Below, piece after piece: positions 43,730 through 53,008 of a DNA stretch of 64,000 nt. Within the stretch, counting starts at the first letter, position 1. Each line of letters opens with the position of its first letter. Below the pieces are notes generated by a model that was not told where the DNA came from, searched no databases, and was given only the letters and a program-made list of their open reading frames with translations. The DNA is from an uncultured Acidobacteriia bacterium. GTDB taxonomy: Bacteria > Acidobacteriota > Terriglobia > Bryobacterales > Bryobacteraceae. Location: NCBI GenBank assembly GCA_903828455.1, contig CAIKMJ010000026.1, positions 1 to 64,000 of the forward strand, given 5' to 3'. The position numbers and the translations under genes are program-made.

Positions 43730-43889
43730 CGCACATCAAGTACCAGCTAAGTTGCAATCTCACGGCGTTGCTCGCTCTTCGTTGCGTCATTGCAGCGCCC
43801 GGTTCCGTGACTAAAAGATCGTCCCCAACCAGGGCTCTCTGGCTCACTGTTAAAATAAACCTTTCCACCTTTATTTCTCAGGAGGCCTG

Positions 43890-45131
<1,242 letters not shown>

Positions 45132-45151
45132 CGCCCCGCAGCGCCGAATAA

Positions 45152-45595
45152 ATGCCACGCTATTTCACTCTGGATGAAGCCCGCGCCGCGCTGCCCGTGG
45201 TGGGCCGCTCCATCCGCGAGGCCGTGCAGGCGCGCCAGTTATACCGCGAAGCCGACACTCTCATCCGCGACCTCGCCCAGCGCATCCTCATGGCCGGCGG
45301 CATGCACGTCGATAACGTCCGCACTGAGGCCTGGAAGGCGCAGCTCGATGGCAGCGCCTCAACGCTGAAGAGTGCCATGGAGCGCATCGAGCAGCTGGGC
45401 GTCCTTGTGAAGGATCTCGACACCGGCCTCGTCGATTTCCCCACGCTGTTCAAAGGCGAAGAAGTCTATCTCTGCTGGCGCATGGATGAAGCCGATATCA
45501 GCCACTGGCACGGCATCAATGAAGGTTTCGCCGGCCGCCGGGAAATCGACAGCAACTTCGTCGATAACCACAGCGGCGGGCCGTCTTTCGACTAG
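45152..45595 (+). CDS. DUF2203-family protein
   Basis: The 147-residue protein matches DUF2203: it opens 'MPRYFTLDEARAALPVVG', has a helical middle ('RIEQLGVLVKDLDTGLVDFP') and ends with the characteristic 'EVYLCWRMDEADISHWHGIN' and 'AGRREID' segment. The family is common in Acidobacteria, Chloroflexi and Firmicutes and has no established role. It is cytoplasmic and probably cotranscribed with ispG, though a link to isoprenoid synthesis is not established. Confidence 0.88.
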   Translation: MPRYFTLDEARAALPVVGRSIREAVQARQLYREADTLIRDLAQRILMAGGMHVDNVRTEAWKAQLDGSASTLKSAMERIEQLGVLVKDLDTGLVDFPTLFKGEEVYLCWRMDEADISHWHGINEGFAGRREIDSNFVDNHSGGPSFD

Positions 45596-45837
45596 CCCCG
45601 TTTCCATAACGACGGCCACGTCCGCCCACGGCAGCCCCGCGGCCGCCTTCTGGTTCGGCGCGCCATCTCCTTTGCCTCGCCCTTGCCCTTCTGCTTGTCC
45701 GGGATGCACGCGAAGCAGGCCTCTTCCCGCCTGGTGCCGCTCAGCGCCTTCGTTCCGGCGCGTGGAACGAACGTGAAGCCGTCTTGCGCCAGGCGTGAAG
45801 GCGAAGGTTCATCGCTACATGGATCCTCTGCCGCCGG

Positions 45838-47601
45838 CTACTTCCAAGTCACGCCGCGAACATCCGTCATGGCGCCGCCGAAGATTCCGCCATCGAGCTG
45901 CCCGCCCTTGGTGAGCGGCGCCGTGAAGGAACTGGCGTCACCCGCGCTGACCGAGAGCGTCCCGAGGCCTCCCGCCGTTGTGCTGCCAGTCACGGATGCC
46001 GGTAACGACTGCACAATGGAGGCCGGTACGGTCAGCGTCTGTGCGGTGGCTGGTGAATAACAAATAAACTCGGCGAGTGCGCTGTTTTGCGGATTGATGG
46101 CGTCGATGACGGTAGAGCTCCCCGCGATGGCGAGAATCGTATTCGGGCCTCCGCCGGTCCAGTTAATCGTCAGCGCGCCGCGCGTCACATTCTGTCCGTC
46201 GAACTGGCTGGCATTGGTCCATGTCACCACCGGAACGTTCGAAGACACCTTAAACGCGCCTACATCGGCGCCCCCGTTACCCGAAAGCGTCCACGTGCCG
46301 TTGGCGAGGAACGGTGTTAGCCCTCCGGCGCCGTAGCCCCCGCCCTTCAGCGCCAGCAGCGTCTGTGTCGGCCCCGGGCCCGTAAGGCTCAGCGTTGATC
46401 CGGCGTCCAGAAGTTTTGCGTAGTTGAACCCGGAAAGGCTCGCCGTCGCCGACGCAGCAGGTGCTCCCGCCAGCAAATTGACGCTGTAGCAGCCGGTCTG
46501 TCCGTGCTGTGAAGTGGAGCCGTTATTGTTCGCCGCCTGGAGCGAGGCGACAAACACGTCGTTCGCCGTGCCATTGAAGAATGCCGCGCCCGCCCCGTCC
46601 GCCGTAAGGCCGAAGCCGAGTCCGATGCGCGCGGCGAGCGCGAGGCCCACATTGACCGTGCCGCCGTTGTCGAGTTGCGCCATCGCCGCCGCGGAAAGCC
46701 CCATCGGATGATTGCAGACCGGCGTGCTGCCCGAAGCGATCGACATAGTCGCCTGATTTCCCGGCGCGTTCCCCGTGACAATCGTCAGCGGAACGTAGCA
46801 GCCCCCCGACACGCTCGTCCCGGCATCCGGGCGAGAAGCCGCGTCCGGATAATATCCGCTTCGGCCGGCCTCTCCGGCGATTACGGTGGCGGGCAACTGG
46901 AAGTTGATCTGATCGAGGCCGGGATAAAACGAACGGCCGGCGTACGAAGGCGTCAGAATCTGCCCGCCCACGTTGATGGTGACGTTGGTGGCGAAACTCG
47001 CCACCGTTGGCGTGACATTATCGGCCGTGCTCACCGCGCCGAGGCCCGTTCCGTAAAGAATCAGTGTCTGCCCGGCAACCGCGGCCGCTGCCAGTCCGTT
47101 GGTCTTCACCGTTCCATCGGAATAGTAATTCTGCATCACCGCGGGGCCCGAGCCGCCGCTGTTTTTCGTAATGATGCCGAAGCTCGATTTCACGATGGAG
47201 ATCGCCTGTCCGTTGCTCGTCTGGCCGTTATAAGTGACCGTGACCGTCGCATTGCCCACCGGTACAGCGGATGGTATGACGACCGAAAGTTGTCCCGCGT
47301 ACGTGTAGATCGGATACGCGTCATAGCCGGTCGATCCCGACGTGACTTTGACGGACGTGCCGGCAAGCGTCGCCGCCAGAGGCGGGGGCGGGGCACTGAC
47401 CAGCGCCGCCGGTCCCAGGTTCTTGCCGAAGATCACGGCAATCGAGCCCTGCGCGATCTGCACATTGCCTCCCGTACTGGCGGGCCCGGCGTAGCTGGCC
47501 GCGTTCAGAACTCCGTTGGCTGTGATGGATGGCGCCTGCGCCAGGATGAGAGCCGGAAAAAACGCGGCGAATAAACACTGCCGGACAACATGAGCATTCA
47601 C
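45838..47601 (-). CDS. Secreted TIGR03437 (Solibacter-type) domain protein
   Basis: The 587-residue exported protein has a signal peptide ('QCLFAAFFPALILAQAPS'). The N-terminal half matches the TIGR03437 beta-sandwich: 'ANGVLNAASYAGPASTGGNV', 'GSIAVIFGKNLGPAALVSAP', 'QTLILYGTGLGAVSTAD', 'GLDQINFQLPATV'. This domain is highly expanded in Solibacter/Bryobacterales and has unknown function. The C-terminal half is Gly/Ser/Asn-rich beta sequence ('LLALKGGGYGAGGLTPFLAN') without a recognised match. GTG 47601 is preceded by AAAGGG. A good promoter lies about 95 bases upstream. Confidence 0.85.
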   Translation of the reverse strand: MNAHVVRQCLFAAFFPALILAQAPSITANGVLNAASYAGPASTGGNVQIAQGSIAVIFGKNLGPAALVSAPPPPLAATLAGTSVKVTSGSTGYDAYPIYTYAGQLSVVIPSAVPVGNATVTVTYNGQTSNGQAISIVKSSFGIITKNSGGSGPAVMQNYYSDGTVKTNGLAAAAVAGQTLILYGTGLGAVSTADNVTPTVASFATNVTINVGGQILTPSYAGRSFYPGLDQINFQLPATVIAGEAGRSGYYPDAASRPDAGTSVSGGCYVPLTIVTGNAPGNQATMSIASGSTPVCNHPMGLSAAAMAQLDNGGTVNVGLALAARIGLGFGLTADGAGAAFFNGTANDVFVASLQAANNNGSTSQHGQTGCYSVNLLAGAPAASATASLSGFNYAKLLDAGSTLSLTGPGPTQTLLALKGGGYGAGGLTPFLANGTWTLSGNGGADVGAFKVSSNVPVVTWTNASQFDGQNVTRGALTINWTGGGPNTILAIAGSSTVIDAINPQNSALAEFICYSPATAQTLTVPASIVQSLPASVTGSTTAGGLGTLSVSAGDASSFTAPLTKGGQLDGGIFGGAMTDVRGVTWK

Positions 47602-47697
47602 ATGAACCCTTTGGCGGACAGGATGCCGGGGAATCGCGTCCCCCGGATAAAACCGTGGCCTCCCGTACGATTCAGGTGCGAACCCCAGGCGAACTCA

Positions 47698-47726
47698 ATA
47701 TTGTCGTATCGCCTGTGCGGTGTCAA
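47698..47726 (-). promoter_or_regulatory. Promoter of the TIGR03437 protein gene
   Basis: In the 318-base gap 47602-47919, the minus strand shows TTGACA (47726-47721), 17 bases, then CAATAT (47703-47698). The leader of about 90 bases contains a hairpin (CCGGGG at 47626-47631 with CCCCGG at 47641-47646, 9-base loop). No known riboswitch was recognised. Nothing else was seen in this gap except the region before the GGDEF-EAL start. Confidence 0.6.
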
Positions 47727-47919
47727 GAAGTAATACAACGGCACGCGGCAATTGCCCCCCTGTTCTCCGCCGCGCCGCCCCGGCCGATACCCTTCCGCCC
47801 CCGCGGCCCTCCATCACCGTAATATTTACGGGTACCGAGCCCGCTCAACCCTATAGTTCCGCGCGCGGCTTGCCGATCTCACTGGCAGGCATGCTATCCC
47901 CGTCATCCACCGGAGTCGC

Positions 47920-50388
47920 TTGAGTAACAGGGCTGTCCCCGCCGGCCGTGCGCCGGATCATCGGCCGCCTGCCGCTTCTGCCTGGTCCACGGTCTTGCTG
48001 GCAGGTGCGGCGGTGCTTGCGTGCCTGACCTTTTTGTCCGGAATCCATTCGGTCCAGGATCTGTATCGGGCGCTGACCGGCGTAAGGTCGATCTACGAGG
48101 TCGATGCGAAGGCGCTCAGCGTGGAAGGCGAACTGCAGTTTCGCATTCAGGAAAGCCGGCGCTGTTTTCTTGAGCTTCTGGTGGCCGCCGGCACCGAAGA
48201 GGAGCGGCTCAGCAAGGTGGCGCAGGCGCGGGAGGCCGACGCCCAGGTCAGCCTGCTGACCGGTCAGGCGACGGTGCTCACCCGTGATGGCGCCCATTTC
48301 GGGCAGTTCACCCGCGCGTGGGAGGACTATCTCGAAACCCGCGACGATATGATCGCGCTCTCCCTGCAGTCGCACGTGCCGGAGGCGCTGGCGATCGAGC
48401 GGGCCGCCGGCCGGGTTGCTTTCGACCGCGCGGCCGAGGCACTGCGACAGGGCAAGCGTCGCCTCGAGGCATCGTCGCAGCAGAAGGTGCAGACGGCCTG
48501 GCAGACCATGCGGCGCGCCTGCCTCGAAGTCGTTGCGCTGCTGGTAGTGTCGTTGCTTCTCGTGGTCGCCCTGCTGGCCGGTGCCACCGGCAGGCGGCGC
48601 ATGCTGCGGGAACTGCATGCGGCGTTCGGCGTGATCCATGAGAGCGAAACCCGCTTCCGGAATGTGTTTGAAAGCGCCTCGGTCGGAATCGTCGTCCTCG
48701 ATTGTTCCCTGCGGATCGTTTCGGTCAATCGTGCGATCAGCGAGATGTCCGGGCATTCTTCCTACGCAGTGACGGGCTGGCCCCTCGCCCGGCTGCTCCC
48801 GCTGGATGAGGACGGTGACGGCGCCGCGGCCCTCGCCGAACTTCTGCAGGGCCGCAGGTCCTGGTATCGCACCGAAAGCAGAATTCTTGGCAAAGCCGGC
48901 GAGACCGGCTGGATCCGTGCCAGCGCCTCGCTGGTCGGTTCTCCGGAGGAGCCGGCCGGCATCGTGCTGCTGTGCGAGGACATTCTGGAGCAAAAGCTGG
49001 CCCGCGAGCAGCTCGGTTATCAGGCGACGCACGATTCGCTCACCGGCCTCTGGAACCGCAGTCATTTCGAAGCGGTGCTCGCAGCCGATCTGCTGGCGGC
49101 GCCGGGCTCTGTCTCGCTGCTCTATATCGATCTCGACGGCTTCAAACTGGTGAACGACACGCTGGGCCACGCCGTTGGCGACGAACTGCTGCGGGCGGTG
49201 AGCAACCGTTTGCGGGACTGCGCCACGCAGAACGACAACGTGGCTCGCGTCGGCGGCGATGAATTTATTGTGCTGTGCCGCCGGGAGCAGGCGTGCTCCG
49301 AACCGTCGGCGTCCGCTCCGGAGGCGCAGCTTGCGGCCGGAATTCTGCGGGCGCTGCGCGAGCCGTTCCCAATTCGCGGGCAGGCCGTTACGGTTGGCGC
49401 CAGCATCGGCATCAGCCGCAGCCCCGAAGACGGCAGCACGGCAGCCGAGCTGATCCAGAATGCCGATACCGCCATGTACGAAGCCAAGCGCAGCCGCAAC
49501 GAAGGATTCTTCTACTTCGATGCCCGTATGCGCGAAGCCGCCCTCCGGCGCGCCCGCGTGGAAGCCTGCCTGCGCGGCGCCGTCGAGCGCGGCGAATTCA
49601 AAGTCGTTTTTCAGCCGCTTTACGATATTCACAGCGGCGCCCTGGTGCGTTTTGAAGCGCTGTGCCGGTGGCTGCATCCGGAACTCGGCCAGGTGCCTCC
49701 CGGCGAATTTATCCCCATCGCGGAGGAGACCGGCTCCATCGCCTCCATCGGGGAATGGGTCCTACGCGAGGCCTGCCGCCAGGCGCGCATCTGGCAGGGC
49801 GCCAATGCCGGTATCGGCGTCGCGGTCAACGTCTCGGCGGTCCAGTTCTCGAACCGCTACTTTGTGGAACTGGTTACCGAGTACCTCTCGGCCGAGCAAC
49901 TGCCCGCGTATCTGCTCGAACTGGAACTCACCGAAACCGCCGTCCTGCGCGACCGCGACGACGCGATCGAAAAAATGCGCCGTCTGCGAGCGATGGGAAT
50001 CCGGATCTCGCTCGATGACTTCGGCACCGGTTTCTCCTCGCTGAGTTCGCTTCAGTACCTGCCGGTCGATCGCCTGAAGATCGATCGCTCATTCACTACC
50101 ACGCTCGAAGACGGTCCGGCTTCCACTTCAATGGTTCAGTCCCTCGTCGCCATGAGCCGCACGCTCGGCCTGCGCGTCACGCTTGAAGGCATCGAGACCC
50201 GCCGCCAGATGGAGATCGCCCGCGAACTCGGTTGCCATGAAGCGCAGGGTTACTTCCTCGGCCGGCCGGAAAGCGGCGAAGATGCGCTGCGTCGTGTGTT
50301 GAAGGAAAATTCGCCCCCGCCCGCCGACCTGCTCCCGCCCCTTCCGCTCACGAGTCTGCCGGATTCGTCGCGGGCGGTACTCCGCTGA
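47920..50388 (+). CDS. PAS-GGDEF-EAL cyclic-di-GMP enzyme with membrane anchor
   Basis: The 822-residue signalling protein has an N-terminal helix ('WSTVLLAGAAVLACLTFLSG') and a second near residue 215 ('EVVALLVVSLLLVVALLAGA') bounding a periplasmic helical sensor domain. A PAS domain ('ASVGIVVLDCSLRIVSVNRA'), a GGDEF domain with intact 'RVGGDEFIVLCR' (about residue 446) and an EAL domain ('VRFEALCRWLHPELG', 'LDDFGTGFSSLSSLQYLPVD', 'EGIETRRQMEIARELG') follow. Both catalytic motifs are intact, so both synthesis and hydrolysis are possible. The RxxD inhibitory site before GGDEF reads TQND and is lost. TTG 47920 follows GGAG. Confidence 0.93.
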   Translation: MSNRAVPAGRAPDHRPPAASAWSTVLLAGAAVLACLTFLSGIHSVQDLYRALTGVRSIYEVDAKALSVEGELQFRIQESRRCFLELLVAAGTEEERLSKVAQAREADAQVSLLTGQATVLTRDGAHFGQFTRAWEDYLETRDDMIALSLQSHVPEALAIERAAGRVAFDRAAEALRQGKRRLEASSQQKVQTAWQTMRRACLEVVALLVVSLLLVVALLAGATGRRRMLRELHAAFGVIHESETRFRNVFESASVGIVVLDCSLRIVSVNRAISEMSGHSSYAVTGWPLARLLPLDEDGDGAAALAELLQGRRSWYRTESRILGKAGETGWIRASASLVGSPEEPAGIVLLCEDILEQKLAREQLGYQATHDSLTGLWNRSHFEAVLAADLLAAPGSVSLLYIDLDGFKLVNDTLGHAVGDELLRAVSNRLRDCATQNDNVARVGGDEFIVLCRREQACSEPSASAPEAQLAAGILRALREPFPIRGQAVTVGASIGISRSPEDGSTAAELIQNADTAMYEAKRSRNEGFFYFDARMREAALRRARVEACLRGAVERGEFKVVFQPLYDIHSGALVRFEALCRWLHPELGQVPPGEFIPIAEETGSIASIGEWVLREACRQARIWQGANAGIGVAVNVSAVQFSNRYFVELVTEYLSAEQLPAYLLELELTETAVLRDRDDAIEKMRRLRAMGIRISLDDFGTGFSSLSSLQYLPVDRLKIDRSFTTTLEDGPASTSMVQSLVAMSRTLGLRVTLEGIETRRQMEIARELGCHEAQGYFLGRPESGEDALRRVLKENSPPPADLLPPLPLTSLPDSSRAVLR

Positions 50389-50409
50389 TCGTTTTCCGGT
50401 TCATCCGCC

Positions 50410-50865
50410 TCACGCCGCGCGCGGTGGCACCGGTGGCGGCAGCGGCGGCCTGCGGAAGCCCGTCCAGTCTTCGCAAACCACGATGGAATTGGCCGGGTTC
50501 CGCGGCAGAAACTTCACCAGCACCGGCCCCAGCACCGACATCCGCTCGCCCGGCACGCGCGCCAGCACGGCGCTGATATCCTGCGACACCGTGTAGCCCA
50601 CGCCCGCCACCGAGTACGAATACAGCAGATTCACCCCGTCCAGATCCAGCACTTCCCCGTCGCCGATCTTGCCCGTCGTGTGAATCAGCACCCGCCGCTG
50701 CCGCTCCACCTCTTCCGGCGTCGGCCGCCTGCGGAACCGCAGGTAGACCGCGACGCCGCCGGCAATCGCCACCACCCCCGCCAGTATCCCCACCGGCCAC
50801 GGATTGCCCCGCAGCGCGTCCAGCCCAACCGAGACCGCGCGCCCGGCCGTAACTCCATCCATCAT
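50410..50865 (-). CDS. Membrane-anchored hypothetical protein
   Basis: The 151-residue protein has one transmembrane helix ('PVGILAGVVAIAGGVAVYLR') followed by a cytoplasmic or periplasmic beta-rich domain with 'LLYSYSVAGVGYTVSQDISA', a pattern seen in DUF3592-type domains. The C-terminus is proline-rich ('FRRPPLPPPVPPRAA'). It begins 17 bases after the transaldolase stop and is probably cotranscribed with it. No function is known. Confidence 0.65.
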   Translation of the reverse strand: MMDGVTAGRAVSVGLDALRGNPWPVGILAGVVAIAGGVAVYLRFRRRPTPEEVERQRRVLIHTTGKIGDGEVLDLDGVNLLYSYSVAGVGYTVSQDISAVLARVPGERMSVLGPVLVKFLPRNPANSIVVCEDWTGFRRPPLPPPVPPRAA

Positions 50866-50882
50866 CGATCCGCAGGCCGCCG

Positions 50883-51545
50883 CTATCGCGCAGCCGGTTG
50901 CGTGCCGAACGCCTTGCCGTAATCCTTCAGGAACTGGTCCAGCCCCTTATCCGTCAGCGGGTGGTTGAACAGTTGCTCCATCACCTTCAGCGGCATCGTG
51001 CCAATTTGCGCGCCCGCCAGCGCCGACTCGATTACATGCGTCGGCCCCCGCAGCGACGCCGCCAGCACCTGCGTCGAAAAATCGTAGTTCTCGTAAATCG
51101 CCACAATCTGCCGGATCAGGTCCATCCCGTTGTGCCCGATATCGTCCAGCCGCCCCACGAACGGGCTGATGAAATATGCCCCGGCCTTGGCCGCAATCAG
51201 CGCCTGCGCCGGCGAAAAGCACAGCGTCACGTTCACGCGGATGCCTTCCTTGCTCAGCGCCGCGCAGGCCGCAATCCCGTCCTTAATCAGCGGCAGCTTC
51301 ACCACAATGTTCTTGTGGATCTTCGCCAGTTCCCGCCCTTCGGCAATCATTGCCGCCGTCTCGGTCGACAGCACTTCAGCGCTGATCGGCCCGTCCACAA
51401 TGTCGCAGATCGCCGCCACCTGTTCCTTCAGCGGCCTGCCTTCCCTGGCAATCAGACTCGGGTTGGTGGTGACTCCGTCCACAATGCCCCAGCTGGCTCC
51501 CTTGCGGATTTCATCCAGATTCGCGGTGTCGAGGAAGAATTTCAT
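50883..51545 (-). CDS. fsa: TalC/FSA-type transaldolase
   Basis: The 220-residue class I aldolase belongs to the small transaldolase/fructose-6-phosphate aldolase family. It has '[20 protein letters not shown]', '[16 protein letters not shown]', the Schiff-base lysine region '[20 protein letters not shown]' and '[20 protein letters not shown]', '[11 protein letters not shown]'. Most members of this length act as transaldolases in the pentose phosphate pathway; true FSA activity cannot be excluded. Cytoplasmic. The gene begins about 95 bases before the 20-bp tandem repeat region. Confidence 0.92.
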   Translation of the reverse strand: MKFFLDTANLDEIRKGASWGIVDGVTTNPSLIAREGRPLKEQVAAICDIVDGPISAEVLSTETAAMIAEGRELAKIHKNIVVKLPLIKDGIAACAALSKEGIRVNVTLCFSPAQALIAAKAGAYFISPFVGRLDDIGHNGMDLIRQIVAIYENYDFSTQVLAASLRGPTHVIESALAGAQIGTMPLKVMEQLFNHPLTDKGLDQFLKDYGKAFGTQPAAR

Positions 51546-51640
51546 GTGCGCTCTTGTCCTTCCAGAAAGTATAGCGGCCCGTCCGGTTCAGAACACGGAA
51601 TCGGGGGCAAAACACAGCGCTGGCGTTTAAAAATGCGGGC

Positions 51641-51720
51641 CGGGGTTAAAAACGAGAAGCCGGGGTTAAAAACGAGAAGCCGGGGTTAAAAACGAGAAGC
51701 CGGGGTTAAAAACGAGAAGC
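51641..51720. repeat. 20-bp tandem repeat, four exact copies
   Basis: The unit cggggttaaaaacgagaagc occurs head to tail at 51641-51660, 51661-51680, 51681-51700 and 51701-51720 without change. Degenerate copies flank it (about 51621-51640 and 51721-51740). It lies between the transaldolase gene start and the terminator of the first lysine-rich protein gene. There are no spacers, so it is not a CRISPR array. Exact identity suggests recent expansion. Confidence 0.95.
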
Positions 51721-51774
51721 AGGGATTCAACAACGATAGGCAGGGCGGGGAACTGCGGAGGCAAAACAAACAGC

Positions 51775-51818
51775 AGGGAAAACGACGGGCTGGCCGAACC
51801 CGTTGGCCGGCCAGCCCG
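51775..51818 (-). terminator. Terminator of lysine-rich protein gene 1
   Basis: A perfect 11-bp stem (CGGGCTGGCCG with CGGCCAGCCCG; 51786-51796 and 51808-51818) lies just after the stop codon on the minus strand, followed by a short T-rich stretch. Confidence 0.8.
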
Positions 51819-51823
51819 CGGAA

Positions 51824-51976
51824 TTACTTCTGGGCGGCCGTGTCCTTCTTAACCTTCTTCTTGCCGCCACCCTTTTTGGCCTTCTTCTTGGTGGTCGAGT
51901 CGCCCTGGGCGAACGTGAACGAGACGCTGCCGATTGCCAGACCGAGGCCGAGCGTTGCGATAAGAATCTTTTTCAT
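51824..51976 (-). CDS. Small secreted lysine-rich protein, paralogue 1
   Basis: A 50-residue protein with a strong signal peptide, 'MKKILIATLGLGLAIGSVS', ending in 'FTFAQG'. The mature ~26 residues are extremely basic ('KKKAKKGGGKKKVKKDTAAQ'). It was not recognised as a known family. It has an upstream AGGAG ribosome binding site and a 5' leader hairpin (52000-52018). It is the most divergent of three tandem paralogues (with 52241-52393 and 52671-52820). A secreted polycation could bind nucleic acid, polysaccharide, phospholipid or metal-phosphate surfaces; this is inference. Confidence 0.85.
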   Translation of the reverse strand: MKKILIATLGLGLAIGSVSFTFAQGDSTTKKKAKKGGGKKKVKKDTAAQK

Positions 51977-51999
51977 GCGGATGGTTTCTCCTGAATGTC

Positions 52000-52018
52000 T
52001 GACGGCGTTCTGCCGTCA
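52000..52018 (-). promoter_or_regulatory. 5' leader hairpin of paralogue 1
   Basis: TGACGGC-AGAAC-GCCGTCA, a perfect 7-bp stem with a 5-base loop, lies between a -10-like TATCAT (52029-52024) and the AGGAG ribosome binding site. Equivalent hairpins with the AGAxY loop precede paralogues 2 and 3. Confidence 0.75.
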
Positions 52019-52187
52019 CCTGGATGATATCCATCCTCACATGAACCTGCCCTTAAACTTTGATTAAGTCTCTTTAATCTAACGAACGGGCCAGCGTAAA
52101 TTCATGAAAAAAAGCCGGATTGCCGGACCGCGGCGGGAGAGAACCGTGAATGCGGGGAAAGGCGGAGAAAGAAATACTGCCAGCGGG

Positions 52188-52234
52188 GGAAAAGAAATGG
52201 GCCAGTCTACCCGGTTCCCCGGGTCGACCGGCCC
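52188..52234 (-). terminator. Terminator of lysine-rich protein gene 2
   Basis: A 16-bp stem with one mismatch (52199-52214 with 52219-52234), 4-base loop, directly downstream of the stop codon, followed on the minus strand by a T-rich run (the complement of the A-rich 52190-52197). Confidence 0.85.
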
Positions 52235-52240
52235 GGAGAA

Positions 52241-52393
52241 CTACTTGGTTTCGGCGGTGTCCTTCTTGCCCTTCTTGCCTTCGCCCTTCTTGCCGCCTTC
52301 CTTCTTTGCGGTGTCGCCGCCCTGGGCGAACGTGAACGAGATCGTGCCGAGAGCGATGCCGAGGCCGAGGGTCGCGATGAGGATCTTTTTCAT
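52241..52393 (-). CDS. Small secreted lysine-rich protein, paralogue 2
   Basis: A 50-residue protein, 'MKKILIATLGLGIALGTIS' plus 'FTFAQGG', then a basic/acidic Lys-Glu-Gly mature part ('KKEGGKKGEGKKGKKDTAET'). It is nearly identical to paralogue 3 (one residue longer) and similar to paralogue 1. It has a TATCAT -10-like box (52449-52444), a leader hairpin, an AGGAG ribosome binding site and its own terminator, so it is a monocistronic unit. It was missed by length-limited gene finding but all elements support a real gene. Confidence 0.88.
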   Translation of the reverse strand: MKKILIATLGLGIALGTISFTFAQGGDTAKKEGGKKGEGKKGKKDTAETK

Positions 52394-52419
52394 GTGAGTT
52401 TGTTTTCTCCTAAAAATTT

Positions 52420-52438
52420 TGACTGCGGTCTGCCGTCA
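52420..52438 (-). promoter_or_regulatory. 5' leader hairpin of paralogue 2
   Basis: TGACGGC-AGACC-GCAGTCA forms 6 of 7 pairs in the same place as the hairpin of paralogue 1, immediately upstream of AAAATTTTTAGGAGAAAA and the start codon. Confidence 0.7.
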
Positions 52439-52617
52439 ATTGAATGATATCCGAACCCACATGAACCGCTCCTTAAGGCGCGATTAAATGCGATTAATTT
52501 GCAAAAGTATTTTCGCCTGTTGAAACTAAAGGCCTTGGAGGGTTTAACTGGCGCCGGTGGCCGGCAGAAAAACAAACGGAAGGGAGAGAAACGGGAAAGG
52601 AAGGAAAAAACCGGCGG

Positions 52618-52664
52618 GAAAAAGAAAAGGGCCAGCTGACCCGGTTTCCCAGGTCGGCCAGCCC
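52618..52664 (-). terminator. Terminator of lysine-rich protein gene 3
   Basis: A 16-bp stem with one mismatch and several G-T pairs (52629-52644 with 52649-52664), tetraloop GAAA on the minus strand, followed by a T-rich run. It closely resembles the terminator of paralogue 2, so the whole unit was duplicated. Confidence 0.88.
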
Positions 52665-52670
52665 AGGAAA

Positions 52671-52820
52671 CTACTTGGTTTCGGCGGTGTCCTTCTTGCC
52701 CTTCTTGCCTTCGCCCTTCTTGCCGCCTTCCTTCTTTGCGTCGTCGCCCTGGGCGAACGTGAACGAGATGGTGCCGAGAGCGATGCCGAGGCCGAGGGTG
52801 GCGATGAGAATCTTTTTCAT
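52671..52820 (-). CDS. Small secreted lysine-rich protein, paralogue 3
   Basis: A 49-residue protein, 'MKKILIATLGLGIALGTIS' plus 'FTFAQGD', then 'KKEGGKKGEGKKGKKDTAET'. The start ATG 52820 follows AGGAGAAAACAAACTCGC; longer readings would run into its leader. Compared with paralogue 2 it lacks one residue after the cleavage site. The signal peptide is more conserved than the tail of paralogue 1, implying that export matters. Unknown family. Confidence 0.88.
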   Translation of the reverse strand: MKKILIATLGLGIALGTISFTFAQGDDAKKEGGKKGEGKKGKKDTAETK

Positions 52821-52847
52821 GCGAGTTTGTTTTCTCCTAAAAATTTT

Positions 52848-52864
52848 GACGACAGTCTGCCGCC
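52848..52864 (-). promoter_or_regulatory. 5' leader hairpin of paralogue 3
   Basis: GGCGGC-AGACT-GTCGTC forms a 6-bp stem with two G-T pairs; the base changes relative to paralogue 1 keep the pairing. A TATCAT -10-like box lies at 52876-52871. Confidence 0.7.
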
Positions 52865-53008
52865 TTAAGTATGATATCCGAACCTCTTCCACAACACCCC
52901 AGGATTCGTAATTAAATTCACTTAATAAACTGCAGTTCATTGATGTGAGTAATTAGAATCAACAGTTTACGTATTTTCCCGCCGCGCCCCGTGGTAGCCT
53001 CCAGGCAA

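Noticed and set aside
47602-47700. Riboswitch in the TIGR03437 leader
   Set aside because: A hairpin is present, but its conserved bases did not match GEMM, fluoride or other classes that I could recall.
51641-51720. CRISPR array
   Set aside because: Repeats are directly adjacent with no spacers, and no cas genes are present.
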